From positions 54,581-118,580 of the forward strand of contig JAHYJR010000005.1 of the NCBI GenBank assembly GCA_019429005.1: a stretch of 64,000 bases of DNA, read 5' to 3'. The stretch comes from Nanobdellati archaeon (GTDB lineage: Archaea; EX4484-52; GLR71). Shown here in pieces: positions 10,481 to 21,148 of the stretch. The position numbers and the translations under genes are program-made. The notes under the pieces were generated by a model. The model was not told the DNA's origin, did not search any database, and saw only the letters and a list, made by a program, of their open reading frames with translations. The first letter of the stretch is position 1; each line of letters starts with the position of its first letter.

Positions 10481-10827
10481 TATAAACTTATATTACTATT
10501 TAATTATAGTAATATTGTATCATATATGTATATTTATATTAAATTATATTTTTATCTTAATATATTTTTAGTAATGTATAAACATATATATTTATGTTAT
10601 TATATTTAGATATGTTTATATTGAACTAAATATATATTGTTATTATAATTATATTGATATATCACCATATTAATTATATATATATATATATATATGTATA
10701 GTATACTAATATCTGTATATATTTATATTATATCAATCTAATTAGAACACGGTTTTAAAAATATTTTATTTTTAAAAAATAGTTTATAACCGGAATTTAT
10801 ATAAATAATAAAATATATTTATATACT

Positions 10828-11241
10828 ATGTATTTAGAAGATATGTCTATTATTACGGCTCAAGATATAGAAGAATTATGTTCATATATAAAAAAATATT
10901 CAGAGGATGTATCTAGTTTAGTCGGAGTTATAGAAACAAATAACAAGTTAAAATCTGAACTAAAGACTCCTGAACTGAAGAATTGTAGATATGTTGATTT
11001 TGGTGAAGGTAAAAAGTATGCTATTGTACAGAATGGTTCATCTCTAAGAATTCTTTATAACTCGGAGGGTCATATAAATATACAAGATATGAATCCTTTT
11101 TCAGCTAAGATGTATGAAGGTGATATTGATATGTTTAAAGCTGCTTTAAATGATAAGTATAAACACAAACCTGAAGTTCTTACTGGTCTTATGTCTACTT
11201 TCAAGAAAATTGATGATTTGAAACCTAAACAGAATTCTTAA
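10828..11241 (+). CDS. Hypothetical protein (137 aa)
   Basis: Complete ORF with TATA-like AATTTATATAAATA about 25 nt upstream of the ATG. Confidence 0.6.
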   Translation: MYLEDMSIITAQDIEELCSYIKKYSEDVSSLVGVIETNNKLKSELKTPELKNCRYVDFGEGKKYAIVQNGSSLRILYNSEGHINIQDMNPFSAKMYEGDIDMFKAALNDKYKHKPEVLTGLMSTFKKIDDLKPKQNS

Positions 11242-11327
11242 ATTAAGTTAGCATTATATTTTTTTTAAATTACTTTTTTATTCAGTTACTTTTTCACTTA
11301 GGTCTATTATTATATTTCAAATAATAT

Positions 11328-14300
11328 CTATATTTGATCTAACCTACGAGGTATAATTTGTTCTGTATCTTCTGATACTACATCACGTATTTGGTTAATA
11401 TCACTCATAACCTGTTTGTTTATGTTATTCAAATCATTTGATACTGTATTCTCAAATGTTCTTGTTTGTTCAGCGACAAGTCGTGGTATACTTTCAATAT
11501 TATTTTCAATTGTTCTTTCAAAACTCCTTATTTCATTTACCGATTCTGACATAAATGGTGGGGATGGTGGTGGTAATATTGGTGAAAGCTCAGGTTTTTC
11601 GTTAACAATCGAATCGTATTTAGATTCATAGTTCATGAGTTTTCTATTTTTAAGATATTTATATATTATAATTGTTGAAACACCAAGTAATGCAAGTATA
11701 GCTAGGTATTTTGCCCATATAAATCCATCTTCGGTTGTATCTACAAGACATAATGGTGATGCTGCACAATCTCCACACGAACAATCTTCATCTATGTCAC
11801 AGATACCATTTCCACACACAGAATCTGAAATTATTATAGGTGGTATGTAGAACCCTGTTGCAAAAATAAGTGGTTTTGAAAACTCGAGGAAACCATTACT
11901 TTTGAATGTATAATCATTTATTTTATATCTAATTGTTATTATATCTTCATCAGAGCTTACATTTTCAAACATGATATTGATTGAATTAAGTAATGTATTG
12001 ACTGTAATCTTACCATTATTTGCAAGTACTGTAACTTTATCAAGTTTTAAGGAATCTGGTAACTGTTCACTTATGATAAGCTGATCTATTATTTTTTTCC
12101 CTGTATAATTTATTTCAAGTGTGACGATATATTTACCGTTTTCAAGAGTTTGATATCTTTTAGCTGAAATATCGTTATATACCTCATTTGTGATTTCAGA
12201 TATCGTATTCATATCATCTTCAGTTACAATTTGACCTGTAAGTGATTTAATCATAGTCCTTACTTCATAGAGTAATGTCTTTCTAATTTGGTCAGGTGTC
12301 TTTTTGAATGTGTATGACATGAAATCTGCTTCTGTGCCTTTAGAATCTTTACTGCCTGCATATGGTAATGGTATTGAAAATCCTGAAGAGGATGAGCTTC
12401 CGCATCCAACACATCCTGTTGTTTGTGTTGTTGCAGGTATGTCTTGTATTATCGTAACTGTAATCTGTTTCAATTCACTTTCAGATATGTTAAAAATACT
12501 ACTTTGTGTTATGTATGTTTTATCTGAAATAGTATATTCTGCTTGTATGAGTAATGCTTCTGTATATTTTGTTGTATTAACACCAATCATACCAAGTCCA
12601 GCGATATTAGTTGAAGTTGTTATGTTTGTTGTCATATTTGTACTGACGTTCAAGATTACAGTATTATACATAAGTGTTAGTTTTGCGTTATTTAGCAGTG
12701 TACCCTGTTGGTTTTTGACAGTTATGTTTAAGTATGCATACTTACTTCTATTCATATACACATCCGTTGTCACAAAATTGGTTGTTTTTGTTTCAAATAT
12801 GTGTTTATTTTGGAATATATTATATGTTCCATTAACACTTGTTCCAATAGCGCTATAATTATTTTTGTAAAGATATTTGAAATCTAGTTCACCTATAGCT
12901 GTTGATTTTATGAGTGTTTGGCCTTGTGCATCAACAGTAAGGCCTGTATCATTCCAAACATAAATGAATATAGTATCATCTTTGATTGTTTCTCTTGAGA
13001 TATTATACATATCTTTTACATCATATAGATTCATATACACTGTTACTGGTGTTATATTGAGCTTATTTATTATATTAAGTCCATTTTCAGGTATGTTTTC
13101 TTGTATGTTTATATTGCTTTCATAATATCCAAATCCAAGATTATCTGCATCAATTACATATTTGTAGTTTGGTGTTATACTGTTTAGATTCCAATATTTA
13201 TCTGTAATCACATTATTGAATGTTAAAATTCCATTATTATCTGTAAGTCCTGTAAGTGTTTTATTGAATCCGTTTAATGCGATATCTGTATTTTTATATA
13301 TTGTAACATTTACATCTTCAAATGCACCAGTTTCGTTTGTTATATTGAATTTGATTCTGGTATCATTAAGTGTCATAGTTTGATTATTTCCATTTATTTC
13401 ATCTTCACCAAATATGGCTTCAAGCAAATAACTTTTATTAACAAAACCTAAACTTAGTATCTGCATTGCATTTGGTACAACTGTATATTGTCCATATGGT
13501 ATATTTGACACTGTAATACCTGTTCCGGATGTTCCTGAATATACTAGACCTGTAGGCCCTGATAAAGATAAGCTGATGTTCTCAACCGTACTTCCTGTAT
13601 CATTTACAAATTTTATGAGTATTTCTGTATTGTTCAATAAATACGTAATCTCATTATTTTTACCGCTCATCTGATCTGTTACTGTGAGATTGAATGTATT
13701 GTTTCCATCATATGCGAATATATTGCTTGCAAAGGATATGCTATATGTGCCTGTCGGCACAAGACTGAACATTACGGAACCATTATCATTTGTAATATTA
13801 TTGAAGTAACATAATCCTTTTTGATTTTGAACATTTGTACAATTATAAAGCGACATAGCTATACCAAGATTTTCAACAGAACCTAAACTTTCATCTTTGA
13901 ATATAAGGTTTACTTTTGTTGTGTTAAGTGTGACATTTATTTCATTTTCTTGATTTGTAATACTTGTATACATTATATTCGCAACACTATATCCTAAATA
14001 GCCACCATCAACTTTTGCATTTTGTGTACTTGCCTCCATATGTCTTTGAACTGTTCCATTCTCATTTGTTGTTAATATACAACTTGTAGTTTCATCAATA
14101 CAGCTATAATATGGATTAAATGTTATTGAAATGTTTGCAAGTGTTAAGTTGGTATCACTTTGCACATTAAATCTATTAATTGCAGCTCCTCCTTGATACA
14201 TATATAGTTCCATATCTGTTTCTGTTCCGTTGAATAAATCAGTGATTGTAGTTTCAAAATTTGTAACATATAAGGTTAAGTCCCATGGACTGAATAATGG

Positions 14301-17300
14301 ATTTATAGATATAATAAAATGACCAACTATGTCTGTTATACTTTCGTAATACTTAGATATCCCTTTTTTAAATTTAATTCCAACATTTACAATTGGTGTT
14401 TGTATATTTTTCTCATCAAATAATTGTTTATTATAAATTGTACCGCTTACAGTTCCTTGTCCTATAAGGCTGAAATTATATTCTGATGTTGAACTGTTAT
14501 ATAACACATTGTTTTTTAAAACATCTTTTAAATATCGACCATCAGCTTCAATAAGGATATCATAATTTTGTTTTAAATCATTATACAAAGTCGCACCAGG
14601 TATATATGGACTTGCTGCTATTGAATAATAACCATTTGAATCTGTTTTTGTGGTATACCTTACATTTTGAAGTTCGCCACTGCTATATTGTCCAAATGAA
14701 ACAACAGCATCTTCTACAAATTGACAGTCGTTATGTGTACAATATTTATCCGTAATAAAACCTTCAACTGTTGCAAGACCTGTAAGATTGATTTTTTCTT
14801 TTCCATTTAATTCAGTTAAATTAGTATATGTACCGTTGTATAGACCACCCTCAACACCATATGTATCTAATGAATCATATTGACTGTATCCTTTAGCATC
14901 AACTCTAACATAATATTTACTATCTGCTTTTATTTGGATCTCACCAAATTCATTTGTATTAGCTTCAGAAAATACAAGTTTTCCTACAGGCAATTTTTCA
15001 ATCAAATCAATTCCATAACCTGCAAATTGACCATCTATCCTAATATCATAAAAACCATCTGGTAGTGTGAATGTAATATTTCCACCACTATTTGTAAGGT
15101 TACTTGCTATAAGATATTCGTCTAAAAAGTTTGAATCTCCTTTATATATAGACACATTAGCTAGTGGAATTCCACTTCCGCCTGCAGTTGCCTGTATTGT
15201 TATGTTCCAGTTATCACCGATTATTGATTTGTAAATATTTGATCTGTTTATGCCTTTATGATAATCATAGAACATCACAGATTCATCAAGACCCATAAGT
15301 GATGGATTATTTGTATTTAAAGGGTCATCATTTAATGGTGGATCTATCCATATGCTGAGGTTATCTCCTGCAAATATGCTGAACCTTGTTGAATTTTGAC
15401 CATCTGTTTTATTGCTGACAATTACACTTATGTTACAGTCCATACATGGTAAGACTCTCTCAAATACTCGAGTACCATCAGCAAATGTTAATCCGCTTAA
15501 TGTGTTGTTCATAGCATCAACTGCTGCTGTCACATTATCACTCATGTATACAGTAACATTTGCATCTCCTATAGGGTAATATGTTGCGTTTGTAACATTG
15601 ACTTCAAGTACAGTCATGTTAATGTTTATGGTATATGATGTTGTTGTTTTGTTAATCTCAATAAGTTGTGGATGTGTATAATTTTCATAACCTTGCATAG
15701 TTCCGTCTATATTAAGCGTATAATTATTGTATGGTATTTTTTTGAATGTTGCATTAAATGGATCTGATTCAAGTGCCATGCCATTAAATGTTATTGTAGT
15801 ACCATTTCCATACATATCGAATTCAATATTTGAACCATTTGATGTTATGTTTAAGTGTAATTTATTCTCTTCAATAACAATTGTTTGGTTGTTTCGTCCC
15901 CATGTAAGTTGTGTTTGGTAATTTTGTATTATGGTGCTATTATAACCAATCTGTGTTCCATCTATAACAAGGTTGTACACTTCACCCGGATCACCAACAA
16001 CAACACGCCTTAATGTTGCAGTACTATTTGTAGTCTGATTTGTAATGTCTGAGGTGTATGGTAATATATCATTTTCAAGAAGGCTGACAATCACATTATC
16101 ATCAACCTGTGCTGTGCCGTTTGTAACATTTATAACAAGATAATTTTCTGTAAGTGTTGCATTTTTAGTTGTTACAGTACCTATCGTGATACTAAACAAT
16201 TCTGTTTCATTAAGATTATATCCATTATGACGTCCATCTGCAGATATCTTATGGTTTCCTGGAATTAGTGTTGTGCTTACAAATTGTACATAACCATCTT
16301 TATCTGAATCTGTTGTTGACATAACAATATCATCTGTAGAGTTCAAAAGATTTATTATTGTACCTTCAGTGGTTGCAGTTATGATTTTGTTTATTTCGTC
16401 ATATATATACACATTTATTATGGTAGTACCTCCAAGGTTTACTGGTGTAGGGTATGTATTATTACCATAATCAATCACAATTGTTGTGTCGTTCCATTGT
16501 GTATAACCTGACATATTGATACTTAATAAAGCCCATGCTTCAGACAACAATTTATTGAATGTTACGATACCATTTATGTCTGTAAGTGCTGTAAGTGCAA
16601 TTCCTTGTGCGTTATTGATGATGCTTGTCATTGAACTATCTGTCCAGATAGATACATTTGCACCTTGTAATGGATTAATTCCATCACTTGTGACTAATAT
16701 TTCAAATAAATTTTCATCAATATATACTGTCTGTATATTTTGACTTCCAAGTGTTAGGTTAACTTGGTATTGTGTTAAACTGTAACCTTCCTTTGTACCA
16801 TTTATAGTTATATTGTATGTTCCGGAAAGTAATGTTCCGTCTCCAAGAAGTACTTCACCTCCACTTGTTATGTTTGTATAATTTTCAGCAGGGTTGTTTT
16901 CTTTTACCATTGAAACATTTATATTATTTAAATCGCTTTGTGTTGATGAATCTCTGACTATTATTCTTGTAAATGTCTGTTGTAGGTCGAGTTCAACATA
17001 TCTGAAACCATCTGAGAAGTTTGTTGATTGGTCTAATGTAATCTCTCCGGTATAATTATTATGTCCATCAAGTGATATAGAGATATTATAAGTACCCCAC
17101 AATAAACCACGGAATGTAACATTTTCACCATCTCCACCAACATCTGTAATACCTATTACTTGTAAATTAGAACCTGTTGAATTCTGTGCGATTGTGCTGC
17201 CGACAGGTCCGGACCATAAGGTTACATTAGCACCTTGTACAGAACTACCTTCAATAAATAATACTAGTTCATTGTTTTTCAGTGTAAGATCAACATGTTT

Positions 17301-20300
17301 TGATTGATCTGGTAATACATATATATACGCTTCAGTTATATTGTATCCTTTAGCTGTTCCATTCACAGTTATGTTTTGGTATGATTGCAAATTGCTAAAT
17401 GATACTAATCCATTTATTGTTGTATTTTTAATGTAGAAATCTGAACCTATATCTATTAATGTTTCTGCATCAGTTGGATTTGATTGGTTTATGAACACAT
17501 CTTCAATTATAATATAATCTGTACCACTTATAATTAATGGAAGTGTACTGAAGTCATATGTGTTAGGTGTTCCATCATAATTTATTGTTACATCGTTGAT
17601 TGTAAATGACACCATTGTAATATTGTGTATGTTACTTAGATTATCTTTTATATTTAAAACTGTACCAATTTCAAGTATTGCTTTACCCTTTGTTTTGATT
17701 TCGACATCGTCTATTACAGGGAATCCTGTTTCATCAGTTATATTTAATATTAGATTTCCTGCATGTGGTGGTAATATTATAGGTGTTGATGTCATGTTTA
17801 TTATTGTTCCTGCTTGTGCTTCCGTAATCAGTATATCTGTGGTGTTTGTATAATAATTGGATGGTATGTCTAGTGCCGTCAATGTATTTATGCCTGAAGG
17901 CACATATTCAAATGTGTGTGTGTTGTTTACTGTATAATTGAGTAGATATGGTCCTGTTAAACCTATGATTTGTGTGTTATTTATTATGATTCCTCGCGGA
18001 TCTGATGCTGTAAGAATCAATACTGTTTTATTTATGTTGAATGTTTGATTATAGGTGATACCCGCTGTAGTTATATTTATATTACCAGCTGTATTTCCAC
18101 AACCTAGGCTTGATGCATTTACATTTATATCAAAATATCCTGTTGGGACTTCACTAAACATTGTTAAATTATTGAACGTTGTATTTGTATCATTGTTTTT
18201 GATACCTATTATGTTTGGATTTCGCTCTATATAGACTGTGGCGTTTGTTGTATTAGATAAATTATCACACGTTACATATACTTCAAGTTCTGTGCTAGTA
18301 AGTGATTTTATAAATGTCAAATTATTGAAGTAATGGTATAAACTGACTTTTGCATTTTCTATTGGTGATATTGCCATATCATAGTTTTGGCTGTCTTTAA
18401 CTTCAATTTCAAATACGGGTTCAATTACAAAATTATATGGGCTTGTACCATATCCTGTGCAACCTTGTTCACATTTTGTTATGTCTGTGTATTGGCTTGA
18501 ATGTGTGGTTATCTTATATGTGAGTGTGCTTGGTATTTTTGCACTGAAGTTTCCATATATGTCTGTGCTTTTATAATATGAGAATCCCTTAATTGTATCA
18601 TATATTATTATGTCTGCATTTTGTACGGGTTCATCGAAAAGTGTTTTAACTGAACCTGTTATTGTAATTGAACCATCAAGTCTTGGATTTATAACTATTG
18701 ATTGATTTGCAGGATATCCTATCCCTAGAAGACTACTATTCCATGCAAGGTATCCACTTTTATCTACAAGTATCTTATAATTTCCCGAAAGTCCTATCTG
18801 GTAATCAAAGTTACCATTTGAATCTGATTGTAGTCTGTATATTGTCGTATCATTTGAATTATATTGTATTGTCATGTTTGCATATGGTATTTTTACAATG
18901 TTATTGTTGTATATTTCAGAATCTGTAACAATACCTGATAATCTGATGTTTCCTGTCATTTGTATTACAAAATCACGAGGGTTTGTCGGACTTGCAATTT
19001 GTTGTTCAGTATTATTGAACAAGTAAAAGCCATCAGCTATATAATAAACGTTATAATTGAGTGTCCCTGGAACATTTATACCAAATTCACCATTTGTATT
19101 TGTTGTTGTCTTATATAATTTTGTGCTGTTTATGTCATCTACATATACGAACGCATTAACTAGTTCTTGTTTGACTTTACCTGTATTTTGATCAAGTACA
19201 GTTCCATTTATCCATGAGTTTCCTTTTATCGTAATGTCAACTATATTTGATACTTGTGTTGTAGTTTCGATTGTTGTAATTGTATTATAACCATTTTTTT
19301 CTGCAGTTAGATAATATTCGCTGTTACCTTTCATCCTTGTATTGTATTCACCTGTATTGTTTGTTATGAGTGCATATGTGAAATATCCGGATGGTGTTGT
19401 TACATACGCTGTTATATTTACAAGATTTGCAGGTATTTCTGCAGGGTTATATTCATCTGCATAATTAAGGTTGATATCTATAACTTTTCCAGAGAGTGTT
19501 GCAGTACCATTTAATCTGATATCACCAGAATAGTTTCCAGTTAATGCAAGTGGTGCAGTTGCAGTATATCCATCGGAAAGTATGGATAACGCGTAACCCG
19601 TATTATCTCTAATCTTAAACGAGAATTCGCCAGTATTATTTGTAAATGTTGTGTATTTTATATTCTGATCAAAATCTTCAACAACTGTTATTGTTGCGTT
19701 ATATATAGGTTGCGTATTCCAATAATCTGTTATTTTTGCATATACTGTTGTAGGACCTTCAAGTGTTGTGCTTATTTCTTCAAAATCACCATAAACTAAG
19801 TTATTGGTGCTACTTTCTCCAACTATTTTGGTATTATATTTATTATGTGTGATTTTGATTCTATATCCATTTGTATTATTAAGCAGAGTTTTTGGTACAT
19901 ATAATTCATAATATCCATTTACATCTGTCAATATTGTGTAGAAATATTTGTTGTCGTATCCAAAAGGGTTTCCATTGGAATCAACAATTGTAACATTTGC
20001 ATTTTGTACTTTTATCGTAGTATTGTATGTATCTCTAAGAGTTCCATAAATTTTTGCAGTACCTTTTATAGCAATATTAAGTATTTCATCTTGTCTTGAT
20101 GTATATGGTATATTATAAGAATATGTTGAACTTTTGTATGTATCATAACTTGTATGATTTATTGTCACATAATAACTAGTATTTGTAGCAGTGACACTTC
20201 CAAACATAAGTATATTTCCATCTGAATCTGTTTTACAGATATTATCAATGCATCTGTAATTACCATAATTATTAATTGTTTCATCTATTCCAACTTTATA

Positions 20301-20732
20301 GACTTTTACTTGAGCATCTTTTATCGGCATACTATTTGCAAAATCTTTTACCGTTATGTTAAAGCTTGAGTGTGTGTTTGGTATAACTTCTAGAGATATT
20401 GGGTTGTTCGTATAATAACAATTTGAACCATTTAGGACTGTTTGATTAACATATCCTACTGCGGCAATTTTTAATGCGTAACCATCTGCTGTTGTTATAT
20501 TTTCTGAAAAGATACCATTAGGACTTATAGTTGTTGTACTGATAACACCAAAAACACCGCTTGAGTTACATTCAAGTATGTCTATAGTTCCGGCTGTTGG
20601 GTATGAGAATCCATCTATTATGTCTTTAAGACTTCCCTGAACATTATAATCTACAGCGTATGTTGTATTTATTCCATATATTGCAAATAAGGCTAGCAAT
20701 ATTGTGATAATAAGAAGTATTTTAGATTTCAT
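11328..20732 (-). CDS. Giant secreted surface protein (3134 aa) with repeated carboxypeptidase-regulatory/Ig-like domains, C-terminal TM anchor and cytoplasmic tail
   Basis: Signal peptide MKSKILLIITILLALFAIYGINTTYA; many xSGxVxDxxxxxPIxxAxVxxxDxxG.G.Y-type repeats; CGNGICDIDEDCSCGDC Cys cluster; TM WAKYLAILALLGVSTIIIYKYLKNRK; heptad-like tail. Confidence 0.88.
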   Translation of the reverse strand: MKSKILLIITILLALFAIYGINTTYAVDYNVQGSLKDIIDGFSYPTAGTIDILECNSSGVFGVISTTTISPNGIFSENITTADGYALKIAAVGYVNQTVLNGSNCYYTNNPISLEVIPNTHSSFNITVKDFANSMPIKDAQVKVYKVGIDETINNYGNYRCIDNICKTDSDGNILMFGSVTATNTSYYVTINHTSYDTYKSSTYSYNIPYTSRQDEILNIAIKGTAKIYGTLRDTYNTTIKVQNANVTIVDSNGNPFGYDNKYFYTILTDVNGYYELYVPKTLLNNTNGYRIKITHNKYNTKIVGESSTNNLVYGDFEEISTTLEGPTTVYAKITDYWNTQPIYNATITVVEDFDQNIKYTTFTNNTGEFSFKIRDNTGYALSILSDGYTATAPLALTGNYSGDIRLNGTATLSGKVIDINLNYADEYNPAEIPANLVNITAYVTTPSGYFTYALITNNTGEYNTRMKGNSEYYLTAEKNGYNTITTIETTTQVSNIVDITIKGNSWINGTVLDQNTGKVKQELVNAFVYVDDINSTKLYKTTTNTNGEFGINVPGTLNYNVYYIADGFYLFNNTEQQIASPTNPRDFVIQMTGNIRLSGIVTDSEIYNNNIVKIPYANMTIQYNSNDTTIYRLQSDSNGNFDYQIGLSGNYKILVDKSGYLAWNSSLLGIGYPANQSIVINPRLDGSITITGSVKTLFDEPVQNADIIIYDTIKGFSYYKSTDIYGNFSAKIPSTLTYKITTHSSQYTDITKCEQGCTGYGTSPYNFVIEPVFEIEVKDSQNYDMAISPIENAKVSLYHYFNNLTFIKSLTSTELEVYVTCDNLSNTTNATVYIERNPNIIGIKNNDTNTTFNNLTMFSEVPTGYFDINVNASSLGCGNTAGNINITTAGITYNQTFNINKTVLILTASDPRGIIINNTQIIGLTGPYLLNYTVNNTHTFEYVPSGINTLTALDIPSNYYTNTTDILITEAQAGTIINMTSTPIILPPHAGNLILNITDETGFPVIDDVEIKTKGKAILEIGTVLNIKDNLSNIHNITMVSFTINDVTINYDGTPNTYDFSTLPLIISGTDYIIIEDVFINQSNPTDAETLIDIGSDFYIKNTTINGLVSFSNLQSYQNITVNGTAKGYNITEAYIYVLPDQSKHVDLTLKNNELVLFIEGSSVQGANVTLWSGPVGSTIAQNSTGSNLQVIGITDVGGDGENVTFRGLLWGTYNISISLDGHNNYTGEITLDQSTNFSDGFRYVELDLQQTFTRIIVRDSSTQSDLNNINVSMVKENNPAENYTNITSGGEVLLGDGTLLSGTYNITINGTKEGYSLTQYQVNLTLGSQNIQTVYIDENLFEILVTSDGINPLQGANVSIWTDSSMTSIINNAQGIALTALTDINGIVTFNKLLSEAWALLSINMSGYTQWNDTTIVIDYGNNTYPTPVNLGGTTIINVYIYDEINKIITATTEGTIINLLNSTDDIVMSTTDSDKDGYVQFVSTTLIPGNHKISADGRHNGYNLNETELFSITIGTVTTKNATLTENYLVINVTNGTAQVDDNVIVSLLENDILPYTSDITNQTTNSTATLRRVVVGDPGEVYNLVIDGTQIGYNSTIIQNYQTQLTWGRNNQTIVIEENKLHLNITSNGSNIEFDMYGNGTTITFNGMALESDPFNATFKKIPYNNYTLNIDGTMQGYENYTHPQLIEINKTTTSYTININMTVLEVNVTNATYYPIGDANVTVYMSDNVTAAVDAMNNTLSGLTFADGTRVFERVLPCMDCNISVIVSNKTDGQNSTRFSIFAGDNLSIWIDPPLNDDPLNTNNPSLMGLDESVMFYDYHKGINRSNIYKSIIGDNWNITIQATAGGSGIPLANVSIYKGDSNFLDEYLIASNLTNSGGNITFTLPDGFYDIRIDGQFAGYGIDLIEKLPVGKLVFSEANTNEFGEIQIKADSKYYVRVDAKGYSQYDSLDTYGVEGGLYNGTYTNLTELNGKEKINLTGLATVEGFITDKYCTHNDCQFVEDAVVSFGQYSSGELQNVRYTTKTDSNGYYSIAASPYIPGATLYNDLKQNYDILIEADGRYLKDVLKNNVLYNSSTSEYNFSLIGQGTVSGTIYNKQLFDEKNIQTPIVNVGIKFKKGISKYYESITDIVGHFIISINPLFSPWDLTLYVTNFETTITDLFNGTETDMELYMYQGGAAINRFNVQSDTNLTLANISITFNPYYSCIDETTSCILTTNENGTVQRHMEASTQNAKVDGGYLGYSVANIMYTSITNQENEINVTLNTTKVNLIFKDESLGSVENLGIAMSLYNCTNVQNQKGLCYFNNITNDNGSVMFSLVPTGTYSISFASNIFAYDGNNTFNLTVTDQMSGKNNEITYLLNNTEILIKFVNDTGSTVENISLSLSGPTGLVYSGTSGTGITVSNIPYGQYTVVPNAMQILSLGFVNKSYLLEAIFGEDEINGNNQTMTLNDTRIKFNITNETGAFEDVNVTIYKNTDIALNGFNKTLTGLTDNNGILTFNNVITDKYWNLNSITPNYKYVIDADNLGFGYYESNINIQENIPENGLNIINKLNITPVTVYMNLYDVKDMYNISRETIKDDTIFIYVWNDTGLTVDAQGQTLIKSTAIGELDFKYLYKNNYSAIGTSVNGTYNIFQNKHIFETKTTNFVTTDVYMNRSKYAYLNITVKNQQGTLLNNAKLTLMYNTVILNVSTNMTTNITTSTNIAGLGMIGVNTTKYTEALLIQAEYTISDKTYITQSSIFNISESELKQITVTIIQDIPATTQTTGCVGCGSSSSSGFSIPLPYAGSKDSKGTEADFMSYTFKKTPDQIRKTLLYEVRTMIKSLTGQIVTEDDMNTISEITNEVYNDISAKRYQTLENGKYIVTLEINYTGKKIIDQLIISEQLPDSLKLDKVTVLANNGKITVNTLLNSINIMFENVSSDEDIITIRYKINDYTFKSNGFLEFSKPLIFATGFYIPPIIISDSVCGNGICDIDEDCSCGDCAASPLCLVDTTEDGFIWAKYLAILALLGVSTIIIYKYLKNRKLMNYESKYDSIVNEKPELSPILPPPSPPFMSESVNEIRSFERTIENNIESIPRLVAEQTRTFENTVSNDLNNINKQVMSDINQIRDVVSEDTEQIIPRRLDQI

Positions 20733-20935
20733 ACACTAACCTCCCTTTTAGGCTGGTATACTTTTGCTTTTCCAACTACAATAAGTTCAAGTTTGCCTGA
20801 CATTTTTAATGCTTCAAGATATCCTGATAGAAAATCACGTCTAAGGCCCAGTTCCTCTGCAAGGTGAGAAACAGAATATGGTTTACTCTCTAGTTTTTTT
20901 AATATTCTTGTCTCTAGGTTAGGGCTTGTCGACAT
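20729..20935 (-). CDS. Small winged-helix DNA-binding protein (68 aa)
   Basis: ETRILKKLESKPYSVSHLAEELGLRRDFLSGYLEALKMSGKLELIVVGKAKVYQP wHTH; 4-nt stop/start overlap with the giant gene. Confidence 0.8.
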   Translation of the reverse strand: MSTSPNLETRILKKLESKPYSVSHLAEELGLRRDFLSGYLEALKMSGKLELIVVGKAKVYQPKREVSV

Positions 20936-21148
20936 AGTAAATTATTGTATTATGTTCTATATAAAGGTTCATATTGTATTTTATATTATTTACTATTTTG
21001 TATACTTTATTACGTATTATATTAAATACTATATATACTACTATATATACTACAATATAACATATTAATTGGTATGCTATATTGTTTTCTATAATAAATA
21101 CTATATTGTATACAATAGAAACAATATACTCTGTATTATTTTACTAAA

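Noticed and set aside
12304-12858. 184-aa plus-strand ORF inside the giant surface gene
   Set aside because: Antisense to a well-supported 3134-aa CDS with coherent domains; the antisense translation is low-complexity and has no recognisable motif.
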